Shown here one piece after another: positions 1-7,610 of a stretch of 64,000 nt of DNA (its first letter is position 1; each line of letters begins with the position of its first letter). Origin of the DNA: Halobacteriales archaeon QS_4_69_34 (GTDB taxonomy: Archaea > Halobacteriota > Halobacteria > Halobacteriales > Halococcaceae). The stretch covers positions 248,001 through 312,000 of the forward strand of contig PXRN01000010.1 of the NCBI GenBank assembly GCA_003021045.1, read 5' to 3'. The notes beneath the pieces were generated by a model that was not told where the DNA came from, did not search any database, and worked only from the letters and a program-made list of their open reading frames with translations. The translations under genes and the position numbers were made by a program.

Positions 1-23
1 GAGCGTGTGACGGCCGTCGTCGG

Positions 24-44
24 CCGCTCTGGACTCCAGAGCGG
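24..44. repeat. Perfect hairpin near the left edge
   Basis: A 9-bp perfect stem with a 3-nt loop (CCGCTCTGG-act-CCAGAGCGG) lies in the gene-free stretch 1-148 beyond the 3' end of hjc. It could fold in a transcript read on either strand and may mark the end of the hjc transcript or of a gene left of the window. No T-tract follows it, so a terminator role is only a guess. I see nothing else in 1-148. Confidence 0.5.
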
Positions 45-148
45 GCCGTCGATGCCACGCCAGCCGCAGGCCTCAGTGGTCGCCCGACCGGCGGTCGAGA
101 GACGGGAGGAAGGGTCGTCCGGCGTCCCACGTCCCGCGTTTGCCGCCG

Positions 149-664
149 TCAATCGAGCATCGCCGCGGCCTCCTCGACCGACAGCGCGCCCCGCTCGACG
201 GCGGCGACGATCTCGGCGACCTCCCGCCGTCGGTCGTCGGCGACGCCGACCTCGCCGAGCGTGACCTTTGTCGAGTCGCCGACCAGCTCGGGGAAATCGG
301 TGCCCTTGGCGAGGGCGGTCTCGCGCTTGACGCGGTAGTTCCCGCCGTCGGTCGTATAGCAGTCGCCGGGATGGAAGAAGTACCAGCCCTCGCGGTCGAA
401 TCGCACCCCGATGCGGGGCTTCGCGCCGAAGTTTCGCGCGAAGTAAACGAGCGCTGTAACCTCCTCGCCGGTCAGGTAGATCGGGTCGCCCGCCGAGGAC
501 TTGGCCTCGATGGCGTAGAAGGTTTCGCCGTCTCCGGCGAGCACGTCCGGGAGCTCGCGATCGGTGGCCGAGCCCGATGCGGGCGCGCGCATCACCGCAA
601 AGCCCGCCCCGTCGAGCCGGTCGACGAGCTCGCGCTCGCGCCGGTCGCCCTTCGCGTTCGACAT
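149..664 (-). CDS. hjc: Holliday junction resolvase Hjc
   Basis: 171 aa archaeal Holliday-junction resolvase, which resolves four-way junctions during homologous recombination. The N-terminal two thirds carry the nuclease-fold landmarks: an early acidic residue in [10 protein letters not shown], then PDVLA, then the AIEAKSS strand with the catalytic E-x-K, followed by a [18 protein letters not shown] helix. About 40 C-terminal residues beyond the core form an acidic, helix-prone tail ([17 protein letters not shown]), longer than the roughly 120-residue minimal family. The start MSNAKGDRR is the only sensible one, directly before the basic GDRRERE motif. No co-directional neighbour follows, so it is probably a single-gene unit. 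Family assignment is confident; the function of the tail is unknown. Confidence 0.92.
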   Translation of the reverse strand: MSNAKGDRRERELVDRLDGAGFAVMRAPASGSATDRELPDVLAGDGETFYAIEAKSSAGDPIYLTGEEVTALVYFARNFGAKPRIGVRFDREGWYFFHPGDCYTTDGGNYRVKRETALAKGTDFPELVGDSTKVTLGEVGVADDRRREVAEIVAAVERGALSVEEAAAMLD

Positions 665-911
665 CGCCTGCCCTCCGAGCGCGTGGTACTAAACGGCACC
701 ACTTTGGGTCCTCGATCGGTTCTCGCCCGGCAATCGAGTGCACCCGAAACGGCTACTCGGCCACCGGGGTCGCCACGGCCCGGCACCGATAGGAAAGACG
801 AGCACAATTCCCGCGCCCGAGAGGCGTTCCTTCCCGACGAGTGGGGGCGTGATGACGAAACGATTCACGCCCGATGGTCGGTCTCCGCTGGAGGCGATGG
901 AGCGACCGTGA

Positions 912-1184
912 GTCGTCGATCTCGATACGAGACGTCGGGTGGTGAGTGGCTTCGCCGTGTAGCTCGTCATCGGGCCGTTGTTCTCGTATATCTCGGAGAT
1001 CGTCGCCCCGACGGTCCGGACCACGGCCGTCTCGATGCTGACGAGAGGGCTGCTCGGCGCGTTCGTCGTCCCGATCGTCGTCGGTGGATGAGCGGGCGGG
1101 CTACGGCCGGCGTTCCTGCTCAGGGCTGGCATCGCGCTGCTCGGGGTCGTCTTGGCATACTGGGCACCCGAACCGAGTGGGTGA
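912..1184 (+). pseudogene. Remnant of a membrane transporter C-terminus (MFS-like)
   Basis: Reading one plus frame from 912 to the stop at 1182-1184 gives a coherent hydrophobic protein tail interrupted by two in-frame stops (960-962 and at about 1086-1088). The pieces include VIGPLFSYISEIVAPTVRTT, a glycine-rich helix RGLLGAFVVPIVVGG, and a last helix with LRPAFLLRAGIALLGVVLAY followed by WAPEPSG. The helix-loop-helix layout and the LRPAFLL...GIALLG pattern resemble the last two helices of major facilitator transporters. No intact upstream part is recognisable in 665-911, which otherwise shows nothing. This is a decayed gene; the family assignment is a reading of hydrophobic pattern, not a database match. 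Confidence 0.45.
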
Positions 1185-1338
1185 TCGGCGGGCCGACGTC
1201 GTATTCCTGTAATATCTGCCCACCACCGTCCCTCGCTGTCACTCGAACGATAGGTCTGTCCGGAGCATCGGACGATCGGCGGTCAGCAGAGCCCTCGTCC
1301 ATCCGGTAGCTACTACCGATCCACGATGCCGATCGTTG

Positions 1339-1361
1339 CCGGACGTTTATCGGTCGTCCGG
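1339..1361 (+). promoter_or_regulatory. Leaderless promoter embedded in a dyad
   Basis: A TATA-like box (GTTTATCG, 1345-1352) sits 24-31 bp before the GTG start at 1376, the spacing expected for a leaderless archaeal transcript. The box lies in the 11-bp spacer of a perfect inverted repeat, CCGGAC at 1339-1344 and GTCCGG at 1356-1361. A dimeric regulator bound to this dyad would cover TBP access, so it is a candidate operator. The operator role is inference. Confidence 0.5.
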
Positions 1362-1375
1362 CCCGCTGTGCAACC

Positions 1376-1840
1376 GTGTCCGACCCGAACTTCGACGACT
1401 TTGATCACGAGTCACACATGCGAAGCGCCTTCGAGCTCGCCCGTGAGGCCGCCGACCGCGGTGATCGACCGTTCGGCTCCGTTCTCGTCCGCGGCGATTC
1501 GATCGTCTTCGCCGACTCGAACCGCGTGTTGTCGGAAGACGACATTCGCCACCATCCCGAACTCCATCTCGCATACCGCGCGTGCCGGCAGGTCGATCCC
1601 GACGAACGAGCCGAGATGGTGATGTACACGAGTACGGAGCCATGTCCGATGTGTGCCGGAGGGATGGTTGAAGCCGGCTTTGGGCAGGTCGTCTACGGCG
1701 TTAGTGGGGCGCAACTCGCGGCGTGTGCCGGAGACGACCCCCCGGTCCGATCGTCCGAGATTCTTACCGGGACGACCACCGTTGTCGGCCCGGTCCTAAA
1801 CGAAGAAGGGCGAGAGATCCACCACGAATTCGACTGGTGA
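1376..1840 (+). CDS. Nucleoside/guanine-deaminase-type zinc deaminase
   Basis: 154 aa protein of the CMP/dCMP (cytidine-deaminase-fold) superfamily, closest in layout to guanine deaminase and TadA-like proteins. Zinc and catalytic motifs are complete: an H-x-E element (HPELHLA, about residue 62) that binds zinc and carries the proton-shuttling Glu, and PCPMCAGG (about residues 92-99) supplying two Cys ligands. HPE replaces the commoner HAE. The end (REIHHEFDW) is a usual kind of terminus for free-base deaminases. Start is GTG at 1376, supported by a TATA-like box at leaderless distance. It stands alone, with no nucleotide-metabolism genes beside it. The substrate (guanine, cytosine or a modified base) cannot be read from sequence. 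Confidence 0.85.
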   Translation: MSDPNFDDFDHESHMRSAFELAREAADRGDRPFGSVLVRGDSIVFADSNRVLSEDDIRHHPELHLAYRACRQVDPDERAEMVMYTSTEPCPMCAGGMVEAGFGQVVYGVSGAQLAACAGDDPPVRSSEILTGTTTVVGPVLNEEGREIHHEFDW

Positions 1841-2471
1841 CCTCACTACAGAAAAACCCGGTTTATCAGCGTGAGAGCGACCGTCGAGAGAAACCCGACA
1901 GTAGTGGCGATGGCAGCGCCGGACCGCCTTTGGCGAAGGCTTCGGGCATTGGCATCGGCGAGTGTAGCGAGAACAGTCCCGCCGACGAACGAGTGAATCA
2001 CGGCGGGGTCTGGGAGGCATTCTGAAGGAAAACCGTCACCGGCGACGACCGAGACGAAATACTTCGCGGCGTGCGAGGGCCTCGCGGGCCAAACCGGATT
2101 CCTGTTGGCCGCCACCACCGTCGCTTTCACCCTTTGGCAGGCCGTGATCCGGACAGCCGGTGTGTCGACCCACCGGTTCTCGACGACGTGTAACGGCGAG
2201 TGTCGGGGTTTTAGTCGGGACCGCGGTGCTTCTGACGGCGGGTAGTGCGATCCTGTCCTCGTAGCTCCGCGCTCCGTCCTGCGTAGAAACACCTGTTTCC
2301 CCCCGTAGAGAGCCCGTATTTGCTTATTGCAGCGATCCGGACGGGCGGAGCCGATCTCTGCCCTGACCGCCGCTTCCATCCACTTTCCCGCCCCGATTCC
2401 GCGACTGCCCCGGACGTGGCCGCCCTCGACATGGAAAGGCGCTTGTGCGCGGCCGGGATCGTCGGCGGTGG
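1841..2471. other. Gene-poor stretch with decayed coding sequence
   Basis: No intact gene is supported here. Codon usage is unlike the neighbours (A/T-richer, with stops in all frames over most of it), suggesting decay. The left part holds a minus-strand membrane-protein tail described separately. On the plus strand short hydrophobic runs appear in different frames (GFLLAATTVAFTLWQAVI near 2099-2152; VGVLVGTAVLLTAGSAIL near 2199-2252) but cannot be joined into a gene. Confidence 0.5.
1846..2010 (-). pseudogene. Possible remnant of a ZIP-type metal transporter C-terminus
   Basis: The minus strand encodes two hydrophobic segments, AVIHSFVGGTVLATLADA and GAAIATTVGFLSTVALTLI, separated by a basic loop and ending in a stop at 1846. 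The pattern F-x-G-G-x-x-L-A-x-L-A-D followed by G-x-x-x-x-T-x-G-F resembles the final two helices of ZIP-family (zinc/iron) permeases. Upstream the frame loses protein-like character, so only a tail remains. This is a weak, pattern-based call. Confidence 0.3.
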
Positions 2472-3368
2472 ATGGCCGGCCTCGACGCCTCCCTCGGCGT
2501 GTACGCGCTGCCGTTGCTCACCGCCGTCCTGTGGGGGTTCACGCCGATCCTCGACAGGCGGGGCATGGACGGTGGCGGCAGCTCCCTTCAGGCGTCGCTC
2601 GTCGTGGTCGTCGTCGATTCGACGCTGTACTGGCTCGCGCTGGTGGCGCTCCGCGGGTCGCTTCCCGCCCTCCCGCTCGCAACCCTTGGAATCTTCGCTG
2701 CTGCCGGGGTCGTCGGCACCGCCCTCGGTCGGCTGGCGGTGTTCGCGGGCGTCGCGCGCGTCGGCGCGAGCGTCAGCAGCGCCGGGACGAGCGCCAGACC
2801 GCTGTTCGCGGCGGCGCTCGCGGTCGTCTGGCTCGGCGAACCTATCACCATTCCGACGGCGCTCGGCATCGTGGCCGTCGTCGGCGGGCTCGTCGCCCTA
2901 TCGCTCTCCCGGGGCGGCGATCTGGGCGGGTGGAGCGCCCGCGATCTGGCCTTTCCCGTCGGCGCGGCGGCCTTTTTCGCGGTCGGCAACGTCGTCCGGC
3001 GGTACGGGCTCACCCGGACGGCGATCGATCCGCTCGCGGCCGTGGCGGTCAACGAGACCGCCGCCCTCCTCGCGCTCGCCGGGTACGCGCTCGTCCGCGG
3101 CCGGGGGGACGTCCTGCGCGCACCTGGTCGCACGTACGGGTACTTCGCTGTCAGCGGCGCGCTCACCGCCGTCGCGCTCCTCTCGTTTTTCGCCGCGTTC
3201 GCGCTGCCGGCCGGCCGGGTCGCCCTCGTCGATCCACTCGAAGCGACCGCGCCGCTCTTTACGATCGTCTTCGCCGCCGCCCTGCTCGGCGACGTCGAGC
3301 GGGTCACCCGCGGCGTCGTCGCGGGAGCGGTGCTGGTCGTCGTCGGCGCGGTGCTGGTCACCCTCTGA
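2472..3368 (+). CDS. EamA/DMT-family transporter
   Basis: 298 aa polytopic inner-membrane protein with ten hydrophobic segments in two five-helix halves, the layout of the drug/metabolite transporter (EamA) superfamily. Each half ends with the conserved helix pattern: LGEPITIPTALGIVAVVGG in the first (about residues 118-137) and LGDVERVTRGVVAGAVLVVV in the second, both with the E/D-x-x-x-x-x-x-x-G motif. A GTG nine codons upstream is possible, but ATG at 2472 gives MAGLDASLGVYALPLL, directly ahead of helix 1. Related proteins export amino acids or small metabolites; the substrate here is unknown and no linked gene helps. It is the first intact gene after the decayed region. Confidence 0.85.
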   Translation: MAGLDASLGVYALPLLTAVLWGFTPILDRRGMDGGGSSLQASLVVVVVDSTLYWLALVALRGSLPALPLATLGIFAAAGVVGTALGRLAVFAGVARVGASVSSAGTSARPLFAAALAVVWLGEPITIPTALGIVAVVGGLVALSLSRGGDLGGWSARDLAFPVGAAAFFAVGNVVRRYGLTRTAIDPLAAVAVNETAALLALAGYALVRGRGDVLRAPGRTYGYFAVSGALTAVALLSFFAAFALPAGRVALVDPLEATAPLFTIVFAAALLGDVERVTRGVVAGAVLVVVGAVLVTL

Positions 3369-3544
3369 GGGACACAGCGCCGGTCGCGCTCCCGGGTGGC
3401 GACCGCGCGGTCGTGCGTCGGTCGGCGAACCGGGGACGGCGATCGCGCTCCGGCACACCTCGCGTTCGATCGCACGGTCGGGCTATCCGGTCGAGGGTGG
3501 ATCGGTCGCCGCCGAGCGAACGATCGTCGTGTGTGCCCCGCCGC

Positions 3545-3787
3545 TCACAGGTCGCTTCTGAGGACGATCTCGTCGTCGGTGACGGTTTCGATCTGCTCTT
3601 CGGCGAGTGGATGGGTCTCCTGATCGGAACGCTCCCACCCGAACTTCGCTCCGAACTCTTCGAGGATGTTCGGGTCGGGGTTCACGTAGGCCGTGCCGTG
3701 CTCCACGGACGCGACGATGCCGATCCGCTGCTCGTCGGCGTTGAAGACCGGATTCCCCTCGTGATCGGCCGTGATACCGATGGACAT
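3545..3787 (-). CDS. Small PRC-barrel-like protein
   Basis: 80 aa cytoplasmic protein of the haloarchaeal PRC-barrel type. It shows the beta-barrel pattern VFNADEQRIGIVASVEHGTAYVNPDP, in which a G-x-V turn precedes a strand carrying the aromatic and Pro residues, then a short acidic tail ending in IVLRSDL. Such small barrels occur alone or fused to RNA-processing and photosynthetic-reaction-centre proteins; the role of the stand-alone form is not established. It is transcribed toward the DMT gene and does not obviously join an operon (105 bp from ahcY). The ATG start MSIGITADHEG leaves a complete first strand. Confidence 0.75.
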   Translation of the reverse strand: MSIGITADHEGNPVFNADEQRIGIVASVEHGTAYVNPDPNILEEFGAKFGWERSDQETHPLAEEQIETVTDDEIVLRSDL

Positions 3788-3892
3788 GGTACACCGATGG
3801 ACTGCGAGACCGATAAGCGTTGTCTCGATCGGCGAGTGACCGACCCGACGTGTCGAGCCCGCGCGACGGCAGCGTCGCTCGGTCCGGGCCGT

Positions 3893-5176
3893 TCAGGTCC
3901 CGTGATCCCAGCTACCCATGTACTCGCTCTGTGCGTCGGAGAGCTCGTCGATGGCGAGGCCCTCGGCGTCGAGTTTGGTTCCCGCGACCTCGCGGTCGAG
4001 CGCGTCGGGCACGTCGTGGACACCCGGCTCGTACTCGCCGCCGTCTTCGGCCAGCTCGCGCACGCAGACGGCCTGCACTCCGAAGGACTGGTCCATCACC
4101 TCCACGGGGTGGCCCAGCGCCGTGGGCGAGGCGAGGTTCACCAGCCGCCCCTCGGCGAGCACGTTCAGCCGCGTCCCGTCGGGCAGCTCGTACTCCCGGA
4201 CGCCCGCACGCGCCTCGCGGGTGGCGGTCGCGAGCGCGTCGAGCGCGTCGAGGTCGATCTCGACGTCGAAGTGACCCGCGTTCGCCAGCAGGACGCCGTC
4301 GCGCATCCGCTCGAAGTGCTCGCGGGTGATGACGTCCCGGTTGCCCGTCGTGGTGACGAACACGTCGCCCTCGCGTGCGGCCTCGCGCATGGGCATCACC
4401 TCGTGGCCTTCCATGTGAGCCTCCAGCGCGCGCCGGGGGTCGACCTCGCACACGACGACGCGGGCGTTCTGTCCGGCGGCCTTCTTCGCCACCCCTCGCC
4501 CACAGTAGCCATAGCCCGCTACCACCACCGTCTTGCCGGCGTAGGAGAGGTTGGTGGTCATGGCGATGGCCGCGAGCGACGACTCGCCCGTGCCGTGGAC
4601 GTTGTCGAACAGCCGCTTCATCGGCGTGTCGTTCACCGCGAACACCGGATAATCGAGCGCGCCATCCCTGTCCATCGCGCGCAGGCGGTGGACCCCGGTG
4701 GTGGTCTCCTCACAGCCCCCGACGATCGAGTCGATCAGGCCGGGGTGGTCCTCGTGGATCGCGGCGAGGAGGTCCATGCCGTCGTCGACGGTGATGGATG
4801 GTTCGTGGGCGATCACCGCCTCGATCGCCCGGTAATACGCCGCGTCGTCGATGCCGCGCTCGGCGTAGGAGGTGACGCCCTCGACGGCGTCGAGCGCCGC
4901 GCTCACGTCGTCGTGGGTCGAGAGCGGGTTACAGCCCGTGATCGCCACCGCCGCGCCGCCGGCGGCGAGCGTCTCGGCGAGCGCGGCGGTCTTGGCCTCG
5001 ACGTGCATCGCCATCCCCACCCGCTCGCCGGCGAGTGGCTCCTCGGCTTCGAACCGCTCGTCGAGCGCCGCCAGGATCGGCATGTGCTCTCTGGCCCACT
5101 CGATCTTCCGGCGACCCTCCTCGCGCGCGCTCTCGGGATCGCCGAGGCGCTCGGTGATCGTCCGTACGTCGGTCAT
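3893..5176 (-). CDS. ahcY: S-adenosylhomocysteine hydrolase (adenosylhomocysteinase)
   Basis: 427 aa NAD-dependent enzyme that reversibly splits S-adenosylhomocysteine into adenosine and homocysteine, relieving product inhibition of methyltransferases. Visible landmarks: substrate-domain motifs GCNPLSTHDDV and VNDTPMKRLFDN (conserved Asn/Lys region), the NAD-binding turn GYGYCGRG (bacterial and eukaryotic forms usually have GYGDVGKG), TTTGNRDVI, and a C-terminal GSW segment. Length agrees with archaeal members. The reading frame stays open upstream, but MTDVRTITERL at 5176 is the natural N-terminus. The SAH/MTA deaminase gene lies 46 bp upstream on the same strand, so the pair likely forms a methyl-cycle operon. 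Confidence 0.95.
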   Translation of the reverse strand: MTDVRTITERLGDPESAREEGRRKIEWAREHMPILAALDERFEAEEPLAGERVGMAMHVEAKTAALAETLAAGGAAVAITGCNPLSTHDDVSAALDAVEGVTSYAERGIDDAAYYRAIEAVIAHEPSITVDDGMDLLAAIHEDHPGLIDSIVGGCEETTTGVHRLRAMDRDGALDYPVFAVNDTPMKRLFDNVHGTGESSLAAIAMTTNLSYAGKTVVVAGYGYCGRGVAKKAAGQNARVVVCEVDPRRALEAHMEGHEVMPMREAAREGDVFVTTTGNRDVITREHFERMRDGVLLANAGHFDVEIDLDALDALATATREARAGVREYELPDGTRLNVLAEGRLVNLASPTALGHPVEVMDQSFGVQAVCVRELAEDGGEYEPGVHDVPDALDREVAGTKLDAEGLAIDELSDAQSEYMGSWDHGT

Positions 5177-5222
5177 GAGCGAGCCGAGCACCAGCGCGCT
5201 CAAAACGCTACCGAAGTGCCGT

Positions 5223-6560
5223 TTACTTCGCTCGCTCGGCCCGCTCGACCAGCGCCGCCGCCCGCTCTCCGGCCTCCTCGCACACCCGTTCGGCATCGAG
5301 CGTCAGCACCTCGCGGTCGCGCATGAGTACCTCCCCATCGCAGACCGTGTGGCGCACGTCGCTACCCGAGACGGCGTAAGCGAGGTGGCTCACGGGGTCG
5401 TGGACGGGCGTGAGGTGGGGTGTGTCGAAATCCACGACGGCGAGGTCGGCGTTCGCGCCCGGCTCGATTCGCCCCGAGCCGAGACCCATCGCTCGCGCGC
5501 CCCCCGCGGTCGCCATCTCGACTGCCGTTGCCGCGGGGACCGCGCTCGCGTCGGCGGCGGCAAGCTTGCCTAGCATGGCGGCGTCACGGAGCTCGTCGAA
5601 CATCGAGAGATCGTTGTTCGACGCCGCTCCGTCGGTGCCGATGCCGACCTCGACGCCCGCGTCGAGCAGCCGCTGGATCCCGGCCGCGCCGCTGGCGAGC
5701 TTCATGTTCGAGGCCGGGCAGTGGATCACTGCCGTACCCCGCTCGGCGAGCAGGTCGATCTCCCGCTCGTCGAGGTGAACGCCGTGGGCGAGGAAGGCAC
5801 TCTCCTCCAGCAGCCCCCGCTCGTCGGCGTATTCGAGGGGACGCTTTCCGTACTCTTCGACGATGGGCTCGACTTCGTCGACGGTCTCGTTGGCGTGGTA
5901 GTGCAGCGGCAGGCCGTGTTCGCGTGCGCCCGCGGCGAGCGACGCGAGGTGTGTCTCGCTCACGGTGGTGAGGCTGTGGGGTTGGACGCTCGTCTGCACC
6001 CGTCCGCCCGCCGTGCCGTCGTACTCGCGGGCGAACTCGATGCTCGCTTCGACGTCCGCGTGCGCCGCCTCCTCGTCTTTGCCGACCGTGATCGCGGTAT
6101 GCCCGAGCCGCGCGCGCACGCCGGCGTCCTCGACCGCGCCGGCGATCTCGGGGGCGTGGAAGTACATATCGGAAAAGGCGGTCGTGCCCGAGCGGATCAT
6201 CTCAAGGATACCCAGTTCCGCGCCCGCGCGGACGTCCGCAGGGACGAGTTCCGCTTCGACCGGCCAGACGTCCTCGCGGAGCCACCGATCGAGGGGCTCG
6301 TCGTCGGCGTAGCCCCGCAGGAGCGTCATGGCGACGTGGGTGTGGGCGTTGACCAGCCCCGGGATCACGAGACAGCCGCTCGCGTCGAGTGTGTCGGCCT
6401 CCCCGGAGCCGGTTTCGTCGGAACCGATCCCGCCGTCGGCCCCGGTGGCGTCTCCGACCGCGACGATCTCGCCGGTCTCCCGATCCGCGCGAACGTCCGC
6501 GCGCTCGACGGTCGCGTCCGGGCGGAGCACCCGTCCGCCGACGACTTCGAGGGTGGACAT
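5223..6560 (-). CDS. 5-methylthioadenosine/S-adenosylhomocysteine deaminase (amidohydrolase)
   Basis: 445 aa metal-dependent amidohydrolase of the MTA/SAH deaminase family, expected to deaminate the adenosyl moiety of S-adenosylhomocysteine, methylthioadenosine or 5'-deoxyadenosine to inosyl products. Metal ligands are in place: NAHTHVAMTLLRG, LHYHANE, LAHGVHLDEREIDLL, and GTDGAASNNDLSMFDELRD. The ATG at 6560 (MSTLEVVGGRVL) begins the first strand of the small composite domain; longer in-frame versions add an unstructured Arg-rich segment and are rejected. It is the first gene of a probable pair with ahcY. Together they suggest SAH disposal both by hydrolysis and by deamination to S-inosylhomocysteine, a route described in methanogens; its use here is inference. 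Confidence 0.88.
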   Translation of the reverse strand: MSTLEVVGGRVLRPDATVERADVRADRETGEIVAVGDATGADGGIGSDETGSGEADTLDASGCLVIPGLVNAHTHVAMTLLRGYADDEPLDRWLREDVWPVEAELVPADVRAGAELGILEMIRSGTTAFSDMYFHAPEIAGAVEDAGVRARLGHTAITVGKDEEAAHADVEASIEFAREYDGTAGGRVQTSVQPHSLTTVSETHLASLAAGAREHGLPLHYHANETVDEVEPIVEEYGKRPLEYADERGLLEESAFLAHGVHLDEREIDLLAERGTAVIHCPASNMKLASGAAGIQRLLDAGVEVGIGTDGAASNNDLSMFDELRDAAMLGKLAAADASAVPAATAVEMATAGGARAMGLGSGRIEPGANADLAVVDFDTPHLTPVHDPVSHLAYAVSGSDVRHTVCDGEVLMRDREVLTLDAERVCEEAGERAAALVERAERAK

Positions 6561-6770
6561 ACTGGACCTCCCGCGGCCGGGGGCGTCAATCCACCGGCTC
6601 GGCGGTCCTCGGTCGGCGTTCGCCGCCGGCCCTCGCTCACACGTCCTTCGCGCGAACGCGCGCCGACGGAGCGGCGCGGCACGCGCCACCTGCACCGCGA
6701 CCACACCGCAGCCACCACACTCCGCGGTTGCCGCCTGTCGGTCGCCGTCCCGTCAGTCGTCGCCGGGCGC

Positions 6771-7208
6771 TCAGCGCTCCTCGCTGTCGAGCACGCGGAT
6801 CTGGTCGCCCCGGACGGTGACGGGAATCGGGACGGTCGCCTCGTAGAGCTCGACGGTTACCTGATCTTTCCCTTCGTCGATGCGCTGGACTTGGGCCTTC
6901 TCGCCTTTGAACGGCCCGGCGACGAGTTCGACGATGTCGGCCTCGGCGATGCCCTCGACGTCGGGCGTCGGCGAGAGGAAGTGCTCGACCTCCGCGATCG
7001 AGCTCTCGCCGGGCACCAACGAGCGCGCGTGGGGGATCTCCTCCATCGCGCGCTCGATCGCGGCGTGGCCGTCGGCCTCGACCATCACGTAGCTCGTCAG
7101 CGAATCCGGTGCGAGTGCGGCGTGGATTGCCGATTCCTCCCGGTTCATGATCATGTCTGCGACCGTCCGTTCCTGGCTCGCCGTGGTCTTTACCGCGAAC
7201 ACGCCCAT
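6771..7208 (-). CDS. spt5: Transcription elongation factor Spt5 (NusG homologue)
   Basis: 145 aa archaeal Spt5, which binds the RNA polymerase clamp (with Spt4/RpoE'') and keeps it closed for processive elongation. The N-terminal NGN domain starts immediately (MGVFAVKTTASQERTVADMI) and contains YVMVEADGHAAIERAMEEIPH. The C-terminal KOW domain is present as VAGPFKGEKAQVQRIDEGKD with its following strands. The length is normal for the family. The gene starts 1 bp after the secE stop, so the two are translationally linked, an arrangement conserved in archaea and equivalent to bacterial secE-nusG. Confidence 0.95.
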   Translation of the reverse strand: MGVFAVKTTASQERTVADMIMNREESAIHAALAPDSLTSYVMVEADGHAAIERAMEEIPHARSLVPGESSIAEVEHFLSPTPDVEGIAEADIVELVAGPFKGEKAQVQRIDEGKDQVTVELYEATVPIPVTVRGDQIRVLDSEER

Positions 7209-7209
7209 C

Positions 7210-7383
7210 TCAGACTCCCCCGGGCACGAAGGTCATGATCACGAAGATGATAAAGCCCAGCAGGCCGACGAGGAACACGCCCGCGCCGGCGATGAGCGCG
7301 ACCTGGGAGAACTCCTCCCAGCTCGGCGTGCTGGCGAGCTTCAACACGCGCAGGTAGTCCGAGAGCTCGTACTTGACGTCCAT
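7210..7383 (-). CDS. secE: Protein translocase subunit SecE/Sec61-gamma
   Basis: 57 aa single-span subunit of the SecYE(G/beta) translocon; it clamps the two halves of SecY. It has an amphipathic N-terminal helix (YELSDYLRVLKLASTPSWEE, with the SecE-typical PSWEEF) followed by one transmembrane helix (VALIAGAGVFLVGLLGFIIF) and a very short external end. The upstream frame is open but non-protein-like; MDVKYELSDY at 7383 fits family size. The stop is 1 bp from the spt5 start. In many haloarchaea ftsZ lies just upstream; here the upstream 227 bp are gene-free and a secreted protein follows, so the usual neighbourhood is not seen. Confidence 0.93.
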   Translation of the reverse strand: MDVKYELSDYLRVLKLASTPSWEEFSQVALIAGAGVFLVGLLGFIIFVIMTFVPGGV

Positions 7384-7610
7384 GCCCGCGTTAGTACGCG
7401 GGGGTTTTTGCGTGTTTCCCTCCGTGCTCGCGGAACGCGTCTGCCGGTCTATCGGGCCCGAATCCACCGGGTCGGCACGGTCGCCGGGCGGCCGATCGGC
7501 GGATGCGCGCTCCACGAGCGACGCCTCCGATCCGCCGGTCGCGGTCCGTAGCCGCGTTCCTTTCACGTGCGCCGGTGAACGAGAGGGTAGTGCCTCCCTG
7601 GATCCGTGCG

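Noticed and set aside
2327-5326. A plus-strand open frame of about 1000 codons across the DMT transporter, PRC-barrel and ahcY genes
   Set aside because: Arg/Pro/His-rich and overlaps three well-supported genes on both strands; a shadow.
7384-7610. Possible ftsZ or other gene upstream of secE
   Set aside because: ftsZ often precedes secE in haloarchaea, but no FtsZ-like or other coding pattern exists here.
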